Below are positions 18,021-25,689 of a DNA stretch of 64,000 nt, in pieces. The stretch is from Mesobacillus maritimus (lineage in GTDB: Bacteria > Bacillota > Bacilli > Bacillales > Cytobacillaceae). Location: contig NZ_JACWFH010000036.1 in assembly GCF_019749255.1 (NCBI RefSeq), forward strand, positions 79,323 to 143,322, read 5' to 3'. Below the pieces are notes generated by a model that worked only from the letters and a program-made list of their open reading frames with translations, was not told where the DNA came from and ran no database searches. The position numbers and the translations under genes were made by a program. The stretch's first letter is position 1; every line of letters starts with the position of its first letter.

Positions 18021-18059
18021 TGCAAAAACCTGTCCATTCAATTGACGGGTTTTTGCATT
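18021..18059. terminator. 15-bp stem hairpin
   Basis: ATGCAAAAACCTGTC (18021-18035) pairs with GACGGGTTTTTGCAT (18045-18059), one wobble, loop of nine. The T-run lies in the stem, so it can act as a two-way terminator. The rest of 17835-18217 holds no gene. Confidence 0.6.
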
Positions 18060-18144
18060 TAGAACACATAATACATATAACTTGTGAAAAAATGTACTGA
18101 AACTGACGGTTCAGTTTAGCTCAATAAGAGGTTCTGTTATTTCA

Positions 18145-18179
18145 CAAAAAAAGCCTGACGTTAGAAACGTCAAGCCAGT
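18145..18179 (-). terminator. terminator of the 4Fe-4S protein gene
   Basis: Read on the minus strand, TTGACGTT and AACGTCAG form the stem around a TCT loop, followed by a run of seven T. It lies 39 bases after the stop at 18218. Confidence 0.65.
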
Positions 18180-18217
18180 TTAATAATAAAAAAGAACAAA
18201 CAAAAATATTGGAATTT

Positions 18218-18838
18218 TCATTGGCTTTTTAATTGGTCGCTACCTATCCGTGTCAAAAATTTATAAAATGTCTCACGTTTTTTACCCGTTTGTGTATATA
18301 AATCAATTATCTTTTCTACTGCATAGTACAACTCATTTGGTGATAGATTCTCCATCAATAAAGAGCCTACAACTGCATCTTTCCCTTTAGCTTTGCCCCC
18401 AACAAAAATGTTGTAGTGGTCTTTTATTTTCATAATACCTATGTCGCTTAACATTGGTTCTCCGCAACCAACAGGACACCCTGTATATGCAACCTTAAGG
18501 GTGAAGGGGACGGGTTTACCAGCGATACGGCGATTTAATTCTTTCGCCACTGGCATTCCTTCCTCTTCTTCACCTTTACAAAAATTGCAGGTTCTTAAAC
18601 TCTTTACAAAGTTTCCAACTGGATAACATTCCAACCCCACACTTTTGAATTCTTCAATAATCTCGCTTTGCTTTACTTCAGGTATTTCTATATACAGTTG
18701 CTGAAATGTCGTTAATTCTAGTTCCTCATCTTCACCCATATATTTAGAAATAGTCATAAGTTGTTTCGAGTTAAGTTTTGCCCCAAATCCTATTCCTCCA
18801 TTTACGGCAATCTTAATCTTGTTAACTTCATTCCCCAT
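18218..18838 (-). CDS. short nitrite/sulfite reductase-like 4Fe-4S protein
   Basis: A 206-residue protein with one ferredoxin-like half-domain (residues 1-75) and one siroheme/4Fe-4S-binding domain. The cluster ligands are CNFCKG near 84-89 and TGCPVGCGEP near 119-128, the C-x(n)-C...C-x3-C arrangement of sulfite/nitrite reductases. Full-length enzymes have two such repeats and about 500 residues, so this is a half-size version whose activity is uncertain. RBS GGGAGAAA precedes ATG 18838. It begins 71 bases after the DHA2 exporter gene on the same strand, so both may be co-transcribed. Confidence 0.75.
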   Translation of the reverse strand: MGNEVNKIKIAVNGGIGFGAKLNSKQLMTISKYMGEDEELELTTFQQLYIEIPEVKQSEIIEEFKSVGLECYPVGNFVKSLRTCNFCKGEEEEGMPVAKELNRRIAGKPVPFTLKVAYTGCPVGCGEPMLSDIGIMKIKDHYNIFVGGKAKGKDAVVGSLLMENLSPNELYYAVEKIIDLYTQTGKKRETFYKFLTRIGSDQLKSQ

Positions 18839-18909
18839 AATAATTTCTCCCTGTTTTTTAATTACAACATGACTCTCAGATACACAAAGCTAATTACATC
18901 AACGTAAGG

Positions 18910-20340
18910 CTAATGGGTTGATTCTTGTTTTTGTGAACGGACAAATAAAAGTGATAATACAACACCTATAAACGCAGCTATACCAGACCATAGAAATGCT
19001 TGTTGAAAACCTTCATTTAAAGCGACAATTGGGTCTCCTGCGTTACTAGAGGCAGTTGTTGCCCCAGCAATTGCAACCATGATGGCTAGTCCCAATGCTG
19101 AGCCAATCTGATAAGTAGTGTTATATAACCCAGATGCAAGACCTGACTCTTCTGGTTTAGCATTAGATACTGCAGCTGTGGTAGCTGGCAGATAAGCAAG
19201 GGCATTGCCTAAAGCTGCTAATAATAAAGCCAATAGTACACTAGTCCAATAGTTTCCATTAACTGATGTGTTTAGGGAGAACAATAGTCCTGAACTACCG
19301 AGAATTAGGAACCCGATAACCATTGTAATCTTCAAACCGAATTTCTCCATTGCCTTTCCAGCTACGGCAACAACGAATACTGCCATGAGTATTGGTGCAG
19401 GTAATAAAGCCATTGCTGCAGAGAAAGGAGCAAACTTCAATACCTGTTGTAAATACAATACAAGGAAATAAATCATCGGAACCCATGCGATTGATAACAA
19501 GACGAGCGAAACATTACCGATAGATAAGTTTCGAGTTTTAAATATACGAAGTGGAACAAGTGGTTCCTTTTTCATAACCTGAATAATAATAAAAATGATA
19601 AACAACAAAGCTCCAACGGACAATGACCATACTGTTGATGATGAGCCCCAACCGCTGTGCTCTGCGTTTGCTACACCATAAACCAATAAAACTAAAGCAG
19701 TTGTAACGGAGATGGCTCCAGAATAGTCAATGCGTCCACTCATACGCTTTCCTTTTTGTAATAGACTTGGTGACAAAAGTAAAATAATAATACCAATAGG
19801 AACATAAATTAACAATGCCCATCTCCAGCTTAAAAATTCTGTAAGGACACCACCAAGGACGATACCGATTGAACCACCAGCTGCCCCTGAAAGTCCCCAT
19901 AAAGCAAGAGCTTTACTTAGTTCTTTCGGATTCGCAGCGAACAGAATCATGACAATAGAAAGAGCCGCAGGTGCAATCAATGCAGAACCAGCACCTTGAA
20001 CTGCCCGTGCAATGTTAAGCACTTTATCATCCCAAGCCAATCCTGCAAGAAGTGAAGCCAAGGTTAAGATTGAAAATCCCCACATAAAAATGCGACGATG
20101 CCCAAATAAATCGCTCAACCTTCCTCCTAATAACAGAAGACCACCAAAGAATATAAGAAAAGCAGTCATTACCCATTGTAAATTTTCTTGTGAATAATCT
20201 AGAGTTTCTTTGATAGATGGAAGAGCAACTTGAATAATGGCACTATCCATCATAACCATGAAATTTGCAAAACCTAACAAAGCAAGGGCTTTCCAACGCT
20301 TAGGATCTGCTTGTGAAAGTGTCTGTGAACCCGTCGACAT
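18910..20340 (-). CDS. DHA2-family (EmrB/QacA) multidrug MFS exporter
   Basis: A 476-residue drug:H+ antiporter with about 14 membrane segments. Motif C-like GAAGGSIGIVLGGVL lies near 150-165 and the loop 2-3 motif GGRLSDLFGHRRIF near 70-85. TM1 carries the DHA2 hallmark MMDSAIIQVALPSI. ATG 20340 follows GGAGGAGA. A CATAC-N4-GTATG palindrome covers its promoter, so a repressor outside the window is likely. It precedes the 4Fe-4S protein gene in the same direction. The substrate is unknown. Confidence 0.88.
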   Translation of the reverse strand: MSTGSQTLSQADPKRWKALALLGFANFMVMMDSAIIQVALPSIKETLDYSQENLQWVMTAFLIFFGGLLLLGGRLSDLFGHRRIFMWGFSILTLASLLAGLAWDDKVLNIARAVQGAGSALIAPAALSIVMILFAANPKELSKALALWGLSGAAGGSIGIVLGGVLTEFLSWRWALLIYVPIGIIILLLSPSLLQKGKRMSGRIDYSGAISVTTALVLLVYGVANAEHSGWGSSSTVWSLSVGALLFIIFIIIQVMKKEPLVPLRIFKTRNLSIGNVSLVLLSIAWVPMIYFLVLYLQQVLKFAPFSAAMALLPAPILMAVFVVAVAGKAMEKFGLKITMVIGFLILGSSGLLFSLNTSVNGNYWTSVLLALLLAALGNALAYLPATTAAVSNAKPEESGLASGLYNTTYQIGSALGLAIMVAIAGATTASSNAGDPIVALNEGFQQAFLWSGIAAFIGVVLSLLFVRSQKQESTH

Positions 20341-20374
20341 AAAACAATCTCCTCCAATCCATACTGAAGTATAG

Positions 20375-20388
20375 CATACCCATGTATG
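20375..20388 (-). promoter_or_regulatory. operator-like palindrome at exporter promoter
   Basis: CATAC-CCAT-GTATG lies just upstream of a minus-strand TATACT (-10) box at about 20369-20374, about 35 bases before the exporter start. Its position fits a TetR or MarR-type repressor site. Confidence 0.45.
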
Positions 20389-20524
20389 GTATAAATTTTG
20401 TTTAAAAAAATAACTTTTGTCTTGATTTTAGATTTTGGTTGTTTATAAAATAACTTCTCTGTTAATACATCGAGGAGGGTATATTTATCCTCAAAACATT
20501 AAGTGTATTACACATATTTTTTTC

Positions 20525-20623
20525 CTATCCCACTTTGGAAAAATCGTATTCAACATCAACTTTGCCAATTCCTAATGAACTTTTACATGTGACTCTTACT
20601 TCCTTCAGGAAGGGAACAATCAT
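20525..20623 (-). pseudogene. possible C-terminal scrap of an envelope-response protein
   Basis: A 32-codon minus-strand frame reads MIVPFLKEVRVTCKSSLG, then IGKVDVEYDF. The pattern v-r-v-x-c-k-s-s-l-G-x-g-x-v resembles the C-terminal beta repeat of LiaF-like proteins. No ribosome site precedes it. It may be a gene end left after deletion, or chance. The rest of 20391-20719 shows no gene. Confidence 0.3.
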
Positions 20624-20719
20624 GAATCATATTATCACCTCACTACAACACATTGCTATACCCCCCTAAAGTATGTCAACGAGTTTATAAAAAACGTTTT
20701 TTTATTTTGAACTACAAAT

Positions 20720-20748
20720 AAAAAAGCTCTGATCTACTAATCAGAGCA
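20720..20748 (-). terminator. terminator of the MBL hydrolase gene
   Basis: On the minus strand GCTCTGAT and ATCAGAGC form a perfect 8-bp stem with a six-base loop, followed by TTTTTTAT. Confidence 0.75.
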
Positions 20749-20832
20749 ATTTAATTGATATTAAGAGGTTATAAATAAAAGAACATATTAAACTTGCAGA
20801 AGATTAATTAAGAAATCTGGTCTTTTTTACTC

Positions 20833-21594
20833 TTAAAATGAGTAGGATTCTCCATCATCTGGTACTAAAACATTAGAGGAGATTCCTTTTTCATTAATAA
20901 ATCCTTTTAATTCTTCTCTTGATAATGTCCAATGATTAACTGCTTCCATATGAACAGAAATAATTTTTGCGTTAGGAGCAGCATTATAAACTTGATAAAT
21001 GTCATCTTTATCCATAACAAGAGATCCGCCTACTAGGAATTGATTATCTCCGCCATTTACAACAATAATTTCTGGTTTATGTGTTTCGATTACATCTTGA
21101 ACAGCACCATACCATACAGTGTCTCCAGCTACATATAAAGTTTTTTCATTTGTATGTTTGAAGACCACACCACACACTTGACCAGCATGCTGTAAGATTT
21201 CGCCTCTGCCATGCTCGCCTTTTGTTTTAATTAGTTGTATACCTTCAAAGACTGTATCTTCCTGTAAAACCTCTACACTTTTGAAACCAGCGTTTCGAAT
21301 AACTGTCGCATCTTCCTCATTTTGGGAAAAAAGTTTAATATCTTTTGGCAATGCTTCTATAGCAGCATTATCCCAATGGTCTAAATGCAGATGAGTGACA
21401 ATAACAGCATCTAAATCAGATATAATATTGTCAATCGATGTTGGTAAGCCAACTAAAGGATTGTTTTGGTCTTGTCTTAACGAATTAGGGAAAGGTGGAT
21501 AAGTACCCTTTTCTGCTAAAAATGGATCTATTAAAAACTTTTTATCTGCGTATTCAACGACTATTGTTGCATTACGAATTAGTTGTATATTCAT
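20833..21594 (-). CDS. MBL-fold metal-dependent hydrolase (UlaG-like)
   Basis: A 253-residue metallo-beta-lactamase-fold enzyme. The metal motif is THLHLDHWD with H68, H70, D72 and H73; further ligands are plausibly KGEHGRGE, VAGDTVWY and SVHMEAVNHW. The N-terminal IRNATIVVEYADKKFLIDPFL is typical of the UlaG/YtkL-like group. ATG 21594 was chosen over upstream codons because AAGGAGTT lies 7 bases before it. It is divergent from an Lrp-type regulator at 21725, the likely controller. Substrate unknown. Confidence 0.85.
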   Translation of the reverse strand: MNIQLIRNATIVVEYADKKFLIDPFLAEKGTYPPFPNSLRQDQNNPLVGLPTSIDNIISDLDAVIVTHLHLDHWDNAAIEALPKDIKLFSQNEEDATVIRNAGFKSVEVLQEDTVFEGIQLIKTKGEHGRGEILQHAGQVCGVVFKHTNEKTLYVAGDTVWYGAVQDVIETHKPEIIVVNGGDNQFLVGGSLVMDKDDIYQVYNAAPNAKIISVHMEAVNHWTLSREELKGFINEKGISSNVLVPDDGESYSF

Positions 21595-21675
21595 ATTAAT
21601 TAACTCCTTTTCTTTGAAATTTCCTTGGAACAATGTATATTCTAAACTATGAACCATTGAACGATACATAGATTA

Positions 21676-21705
21676 AATAAAGTCTTTTGCCTGTTTGACT
21701 TTATT
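21676..21705. promoter_or_regulatory. inverted repeat between MBL and Lrp genes
   Basis: AATAAAGTC (21676-21684) and GACTTTATT (21697-21705) are perfect 9-base inverted arms 12 bases apart, 20 bases before the regulator's start. Suits an Lrp/AsnC dimer site or a leader hairpin. Confidence 0.45.
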
Positions 21706-21724
21706 ATTGAAAGGAGTTAATTGA

Positions 21725-22135
21725 ATGTTAGATAACACGGATATTAAAATCTTAGATGAACTATCCAAGAACAGTCGGATTACAATGAAAGAATTGGGTG
21801 AGAAAGTGCATTTGACTGGACCAGCTACTTCAGCCAGAGTGGAGAAATTAGAGGATAGTGGAGTTATTGAGGGTTACACCATTAAAATTAACCAAGCTAA
21901 ATTGGGATTTAATATACATGCTTTTATCACTATCATTACGCAAAGCACTAATCATAAGCCATATTTATCGTTCATCAAAACACAGGAACAATACCTTGTA
22001 AGTAACTATAAAATCAGTGGAGATGGTTGTTACCTTCTTGAATGTAAATTTCCATCCAATGAACTAATGAATCAGTTTTTGGAAGAGTTAAACGAGCATG
22101 CAAACTATAAATTATCGATTGTTATTAATAAATAG
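21725..22135 (+). CDS. Lrp/AsnC-family transcriptional regulator
   Basis: A 136-residue regulator. Residues 1-55 form the HTH: LDNTDIKILDELSKNSRITM, then PATSARVEKLEDSGVIEGY. Residues 65-130 form the ligand-binding RAM/SAM domain, although the usual G-x-x-D pattern appears as SGDGCYLLE. ATG 21725 follows AAAGGAGTT. It is divergent from the MBL hydrolase gene, which it probably controls together with itself through the palindrome at 21676. Confidence 0.88.
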   Translation: MLDNTDIKILDELSKNSRITMKELGEKVHLTGPATSARVEKLEDSGVIEGYTIKINQAKLGFNIHAFITIITQSTNHKPYLSFIKTQEQYLVSNYKISGDGCYLLECKFPSNELMNQFLEELNEHANYKLSIVINK

Positions 22136-22177
22136 TCATCAATAATGAGATGTTTGTGAATTAATACACTTAAACTA

Positions 22178-22330
22178 TCGGGGTGCAATAGTGAAAAGGC
22201 AGCGGAGTTATCCGTTGCCTTTGCCATCCAATCTAAAAGTATTTTCTATAAAACTCCCTTCTAAAGCTCCTCTTAACTGAGCATAAATCCTTGTAGTCTC
22301 GCTTTTTTCGTGTCCTAATAAAATTAACAG
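22178..22330 (-). pseudogene. integrase C-terminal remnant, direct-repeat copy 1
   Basis: The minus strand encodes LLGHEKSETTRIYAQLRG, the end of a tyrosine recombinase with the His of LLGH and the catalytic Tyr of IYAQ. It breaks off beyond 22326. About 145 bases match 61736-61880 in the same orientation with a few changes. The block also contains AAAGGCAGCGG...CCGTTGCCTTT (22197-22223), a terminator-like stem. In this copy an indel shifts the last residues relative to copy 2. Confidence 0.8.
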
Positions 22331-22462
22331 AACAATGAGATCGCCAAAATGGTGGTCTTTTATTTACTAGTGAAGCTTTTACTTGACTGAGAAGTCCTTT
22401 TTATAACTCTGAAAAAACTTGCTTCATTTACTACATAGAATTGAATGAATTGGATTAGTTGG

Positions 22463-22545
22463 AACGCCGTATGCGGTGAAAGTCGCACGTACGGTGTGAA
22501 CAGGGGGAAAAGGGAGCGATAACTTCAAACCCTTACCTATCTGTA
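22463..22545 (+). mobile_element. 3' end of a group II intron (domains V-VI)
   Basis: CGCCGTATGCGGTGAAAGTC followed by GCACGTACGG has the shape of a bacterial domain V: GCCGTA pairing with TACGG(T) around a GAAA tetraloop. AGGGGGAAAAGGGAGCGA through ACCCTTACCTATCT then fits domain VI and the usual intron end. No reverse transcriptase gene precedes it, so only the last ~80 bases survive. Bases 22331-22462 hold no recognisable gene. Confidence 0.7.
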
Positions 22546-22638
22546 TCAATAGGAGCAGTCACTTCTTGTCTAAAGGGGAGTTTAGTTAAGGAAGTAATGT
22601 TAAAATTATTTATAGTTAATTTTTAGGAGATGAGGTAA

Positions 22639-22797
22639 TTGCAATTTCTTTCTATACTATTTCTTATAGCCATTGGTGTCTTCATAATTTACTATTTACC
22701 ACTAATATCAAAGGATTTACATAAAATCACTAAACAGAATGAAGAGATTAAAAATCTTTTAAAGAAAGTTCTTGATAGTGATAATAAGAAGATATAA
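22639..22797 (+). CDS. small membrane protein, 52 residues
   Basis: TTG 22639 follows AGGAGATGAGG by 3 to 6 bases and opens a 52-codon frame. Residues 2-22 (QFLSILFLIAIGVFIIYYL) are one membrane segment; residues 25-52 are a charged, probably coiled-coil tail (HKITKQNEEIKNLLKKVL). No family recognised. Comparable one-TM/coiled-coil proteins accompany bacteriocin and toxin loci, but that is only an analogy. Confidence 0.6.
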   Translation: MQFLSILFLIAIGVFIIYYLPLISKDLHKITKQNEEIKNLLKKVLDSDNKKI

Positions 22798-22978
22798 GAC
22801 CTTTTATTGTGCTAACGGGTGCGATTACTCAACAAGAGTAGTCGCTTCTTGTGCCATTGTGTAGGATGTTTGCCACTGGCTGAGGAGGAATGATATGCAT
22901 AGTAAATTGTCTGTATTTCTAAAATTAATTTAGTGATATTATAGTAATATATGGTAAATGAAGGAGGCTGATTTATAA

Positions 22979-23053
22979 ATGTTTGAGGCTTTAGGTAACT
23001 TTTTTGGAGCAATTGCAACAGCACTATTAGGGAAAAACAAAAAGAAAAAATAA
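22979..23053 (+). CDS. 24-residue hydrophobic peptide with lysine tail
   Basis: ATG 22979 is preceded by a full GAAGGAGG about 10 bases upstream. The frame encodes MFEALGNFFGAIATALLG followed by KNKKKK and a TAA stop. The first 18 residues form an amphipathic or membrane-spanning helix; the tail is strongly basic. This architecture occurs in leaderless bacteriocins, phenol-soluble-modulin-like peptides and type I toxins. No leader or export gene is adjacent. The strong ribosome site is the main evidence that it is real. Confidence 0.5.
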   Translation: MFEALGNFFGAIATALLGKNKKKK

Positions 23054-23095
23054 TGCTGTTACAGGGACCTATCAAAAAATTATTGGGGTGGAGAG

Positions 23096-23296
23096 GTGCA
23101 GTATCTAAAATTTAGAGCAAAGAATTACGTTGCTATTATTATAGGTTTATTAATTGGATTTACTATTTCTCAAGTAATGGGTGAAGGTTCGGGAATTTCA
23201 ACTGCTATTACAGTTATTGGTGTTGGATTGGTAATAGGGGAACTTTTTATTTCTATAAGATGGTTCCGCAGAAACCACAGATTTGAGGACAATTAA
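23096..23296 (+). CDS. small two-TM membrane protein, 66 residues
   Basis: GTG 23096 has GGGGTGGAG just upstream. Two membrane helices (about 10-26 and 33-53) are joined by a short MGEGSG loop and followed by the basic tail RWFRRNHRFEDN. It begins 42 bases after the 24-residue peptide gene, so the two are likely co-transcribed; such a protein could serve as an immunity or antitoxin-like partner. No family recognised. Confidence 0.6.
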   Translation: MQYLKFRAKNYVAIIIGLLIGFTISQVMGEGSGISTAITVIGVGLVIGELFISIRWFRRNHRFEDN

Positions 23297-23420
23297 TAAC
23301 GTTAAATCATACTTATATGTGAAGTGATGTACTTAAAGTAACGGGTGCTTTAATAAAAAACATGCAGCTAAATATTCTCTTTTATATATAATTTAATTGT
23401 GTTCGAAGGGGGATTGAGAT

Positions 23421-23615
23421 ATGGCTAATACATATAAGCTGCCACTTAAAAATGGGGAAATAATGGTGTTTACATCAGATATGAGCAAACAGGAAATATA
23501 TGAATTACAACAGTTTGCTAACCAACATGAATTTTTTAGCTATTTTAAAGAAAGAGGAATCATACTTCATGGAATAGTTAAACCACCATTAGTGGACAGC
23601 AAAGAGAAGGAGTAA
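23421..23615 (+). CDS. small soluble protein of unknown function, 64 residues
   Basis: ATG 23421 follows GAAGGGGG by about 8 bases. The protein begins MANTYKLPLKNGEIMVFTSD and is a compact mixed strand/helix fold without membrane segments or Cys. Not recognised. It is the last of four tiny plus-strand genes between the intron scar and the first dispersed repeat. Confidence 0.6.
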   Translation: MANTYKLPLKNGEIMVFTSDMSKQEIYELQQFANQHEFFSYFKERGIILHGIVKPPLVDSKEKE

Positions 23616-23645
23616 TAGATAGCAAGGGGATAAATCATTTTACTC

Positions 23646-23662
23646 TTCAACCTCTGGTTGAA
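23646..23662. promoter_or_regulatory. palindrome TTCAACC-TCT-GGTTGAA
   Basis: Perfect 7-bp arms with a 3-base loop, 31 bases after the 64-residue gene. There is no T-run, so an operator or weak hairpin. No gene is visible between 23616 and 23957. Confidence 0.35.
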
Positions 23663-23739
23663 TGAACGGTGGTTTTGCTGGAAAAACCCTATATATAACA
23701 GTCGGGCGCATTTGTTGAGTAGTAAGATGAGAAAACAAC

Positions 23740-23840
23740 AGATCTATTTGCTGCACAGTACAATGATACTGTGAAAAAATGAAAAGAAACGATCATTTAT
23801 ATTAAGTAATCGTCTCTTTAACAATTACTGCTCCACAAAA
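23740..23840 (+). mobile_element. dispersed repeat copy A (short form)
   Basis: Left end AGATCTATTTGCTGCACAGT then ACAATGATACTG; centre AACGATCA...TAATCGTC hairpin; right end TACTGCTCCACAAAA at 23826-23840. It shares ends, order and direction with copies B-F and is about 100 bp long with no coding capacity. Confidence 0.7.
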
Positions 23841-23957
23841 GTTTTCTTATTAAAAAGAATGTGCTTGAAGTGCTGCGTCTTTTACTTATAGTGATAGTTG
23901 ATCATCGTAAGGGAAGAGATAAGAACCTCCAATTGTTAATACTGAAAAAAATGGATA

Positions 23958-24896
23958 TTATCCTATACTCTTTTGTGTATTATTAATCTGATTATGCTTT
24001 TTCGCCCATAGTTTTTCAATATAACCTGTTCCAAATAGAACTCCAGCTACAATAAATACAAATCCAATTAATTGTGAAGCTGTAATGGTTTCATTTAAGA
24101 AAAGTGCGGAGAACACAAGACCAAAAAAAGGAACAAAGTTATTAAATATGGAAGTTTTTCCTGCTCCTATCTGCTGGATCGCTGCATAAAAAACGATATA
24201 CCCCACACCTGTTGCCACTACCCCTGACACAATAAATAAAAAGTAAATAAAGAAAGTGGCTGAAGTCATTTCGTTGAATCCTTTAGGTTCAGTTATAAAA
24301 CTAATAATTAACAAACCTATTGAACCTAATAAATACATTATTGTTGTTACCTGTTTGGAATCGAGAGTTGCTGTTGCCTTTTTAACAAAAATAAAACTAA
24401 TGGCTTGGACGAACATAGCAATAAATAAAATCAATTCTCCTTGAGATAATTGCATATTACTGAATGAACCACCTTGAATAAAAAAGACACCAGTTAATGC
24501 GAGGATAAACCCTATGGTTCGCAGTTTTGTTAATTGTTCACCTAAAAAGAGGACGGCAAGTATTGCTGTTGTAAGTGGTACTAATGATAAAATTAAAGAA
24601 GCATTCGAAGCATCAATCATTGTTAAGCCTATTGCTATAAGCGAGTGATGTAGAATGACACCAAAAACACACCCGAGTAGTGTATAAATCCATTCTCTTT
24701 TCGATAAACGACGAAATGATTTTCCAAGAACAATTATGATCAATGCCGTAATCCCAGCCATCATAATTCGAAATGCCGTCATGGTTTGTGGAGGTAAATA
24801 TTCCACCAATACTTTAATTAAAACCATATTAAGTCCCCAAATAGCTGTGACAAAAAATACCAAACCATAAATTAGTAATAATCGCTTTTGATCCAC
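23958..24896 (-). CDS. EamA/DMT-family transporter
   Basis: A 312-residue, ten-helix drug/metabolite exporter with two EamA repeats (about 5-135 and 145-280). The N-terminal FFVTAIWGLNMVLIKVL and the second-repeat FVQAISFIFVKKA are typical. GTG 24896 was preferred over ATG 24929 because AAAGGAGGG lies 6 bases before the GTG. It is downstream of, and in the same direction as, the YbaK gene 127 bases away. Substrate unknown; relatives export amino acids or metabolites. Confidence 0.85.
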   Translation of the reverse strand: MDQKRLLLIYGLVFFVTAIWGLNMVLIKVLVEYLPPQTMTAFRIMMAGITALIIIVLGKSFRRLSKREWIYTLLGCVFGVILHHSLIAIGLTMIDASNASLILSLVPLTTAILAVLFLGEQLTKLRTIGFILALTGVFFIQGGSFSNMQLSQGELILFIAMFVQAISFIFVKKATATLDSKQVTTIMYLLGSIGLLIISFITEPKGFNEMTSATFFIYFLFIVSGVVATGVGYIVFYAAIQQIGAGKTSIFNNFVPFFGLVFSALFLNETITASQLIGFVFIVAGVLFGTGYIEKLWAKKHNQINNTQKSIG

Positions 24897-25023
24897 AAAA
24901 TTCCCTCCTTTGAACCTTTTAGTTTTCATCGTCTATTCCTAATAATCTCGAAACTGCTTATATTTCGCATAGAATTAACCTGTTATTAAAAAAAAGTAAT
25001 GAATCGCCCATCTTTTTCCTAAT

Positions 25024-25563
25024 TTAGATTCCGATTTCTGTCGGAATGTGCTTTGCATAGGTTAGGAAGTTATTGACGATCAGCTTTGTTTTGACCTTCA
25101 TATATCCGGTTGTCGTTCCATCGCTACATCCATACCACTCTTCCAAAAGCACATCCCTATCAAAAACAACCTGCACAAGATTTTCCTTGTCTATTAAAAC
25201 ACCAAAAACAGTAGCAGCACCAATTTTTACGCCAAGAATACTTTCCATTAGTTCCGCCGGAGCAAAGGATACGCGTGAAATGTCAAGTGCATTGCTAAAA
25301 TCTTTTGATTTGAATGGCTTATCAGCGGTGGTTATAAATAAATAAAACTTTGTCTTTTTACTATTGCAGAGCAACAGCGTTTTTACCATTTTCATATCCA
25401 ATTTTTGATTGATCCAGGTACAGTCCTCCATTGATATGGCTTCATCTGTAGTCACTCGTTTAAATGAAATCTGTAACTTTGTCAATGATTCGTAGACCAT
25501 TTCTTGTAGCGGAGACTTATAGCTATCTGGTACCTTTTCCATAATATCACTCACAAAAAACAT
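25024..25563 (-). CDS. YbaK/ProX-type aminoacyl-tRNA deacylase domain protein
   Basis: About 179 residues with the YbaK/EbsC fold: FKRVTTDEAISMEDC, then KTLLLCNSKKTKFYLFITTA and SFAPAELMESILGVKIGAATVFG. Such proteins hydrolyse mischarged tRNA, such as Ala- or Cys-tRNA(Pro). ATG 25563 was chosen because a TTGTCA/TGTTAT promoter reading leftward from the 25628-25651 palindrome would place transcription start between it and the longer ATG at 25623. It is divergent from a LysR regulator and upstream of the EamA gene. Specificity is uncertain. Confidence 0.75.
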   Translation of the reverse strand: MFFVSDIMEKVPDSYKSPLQEMVYESLTKLQISFKRVTTDEAISMEDCTWINQKLDMKMVKTLLLCNSKKTKFYLFITTADKPFKSKDFSNALDISRVSFAPAELMESILGVKIGAATVFGVLIDKENLVQVVFDRDVLLEEWYGCSDGTTTGYMKVKTKLIVNNFLTYAKHIPTEIGI

Positions 25564-25627
25564 CTTTATATCCCTAGCCTTTCCTAACTTGAATTTTTGA
25601 TAGTAATAACATATCATGTTCACATGT

Positions 25628-25651
25628 ATGACAAAAACGAATTTTTGTCAT
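25628..25651. promoter_or_regulatory. LysR-type operator palindrome
   Basis: ATGACAAAAA-CGAA-TTTTTGTCAT is a perfect 10-base palindrome, with a third half-site CATGACAAAAAC at 25659-25670. It lies between divergent ybaK-like and lysR-type genes, as expected for autoregulating LysR proteins. Confidence 0.65.
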
Positions 25652-25689
25652 GATAAGCATGACAAAAACAGATGGAAAAGGAAACGAGT

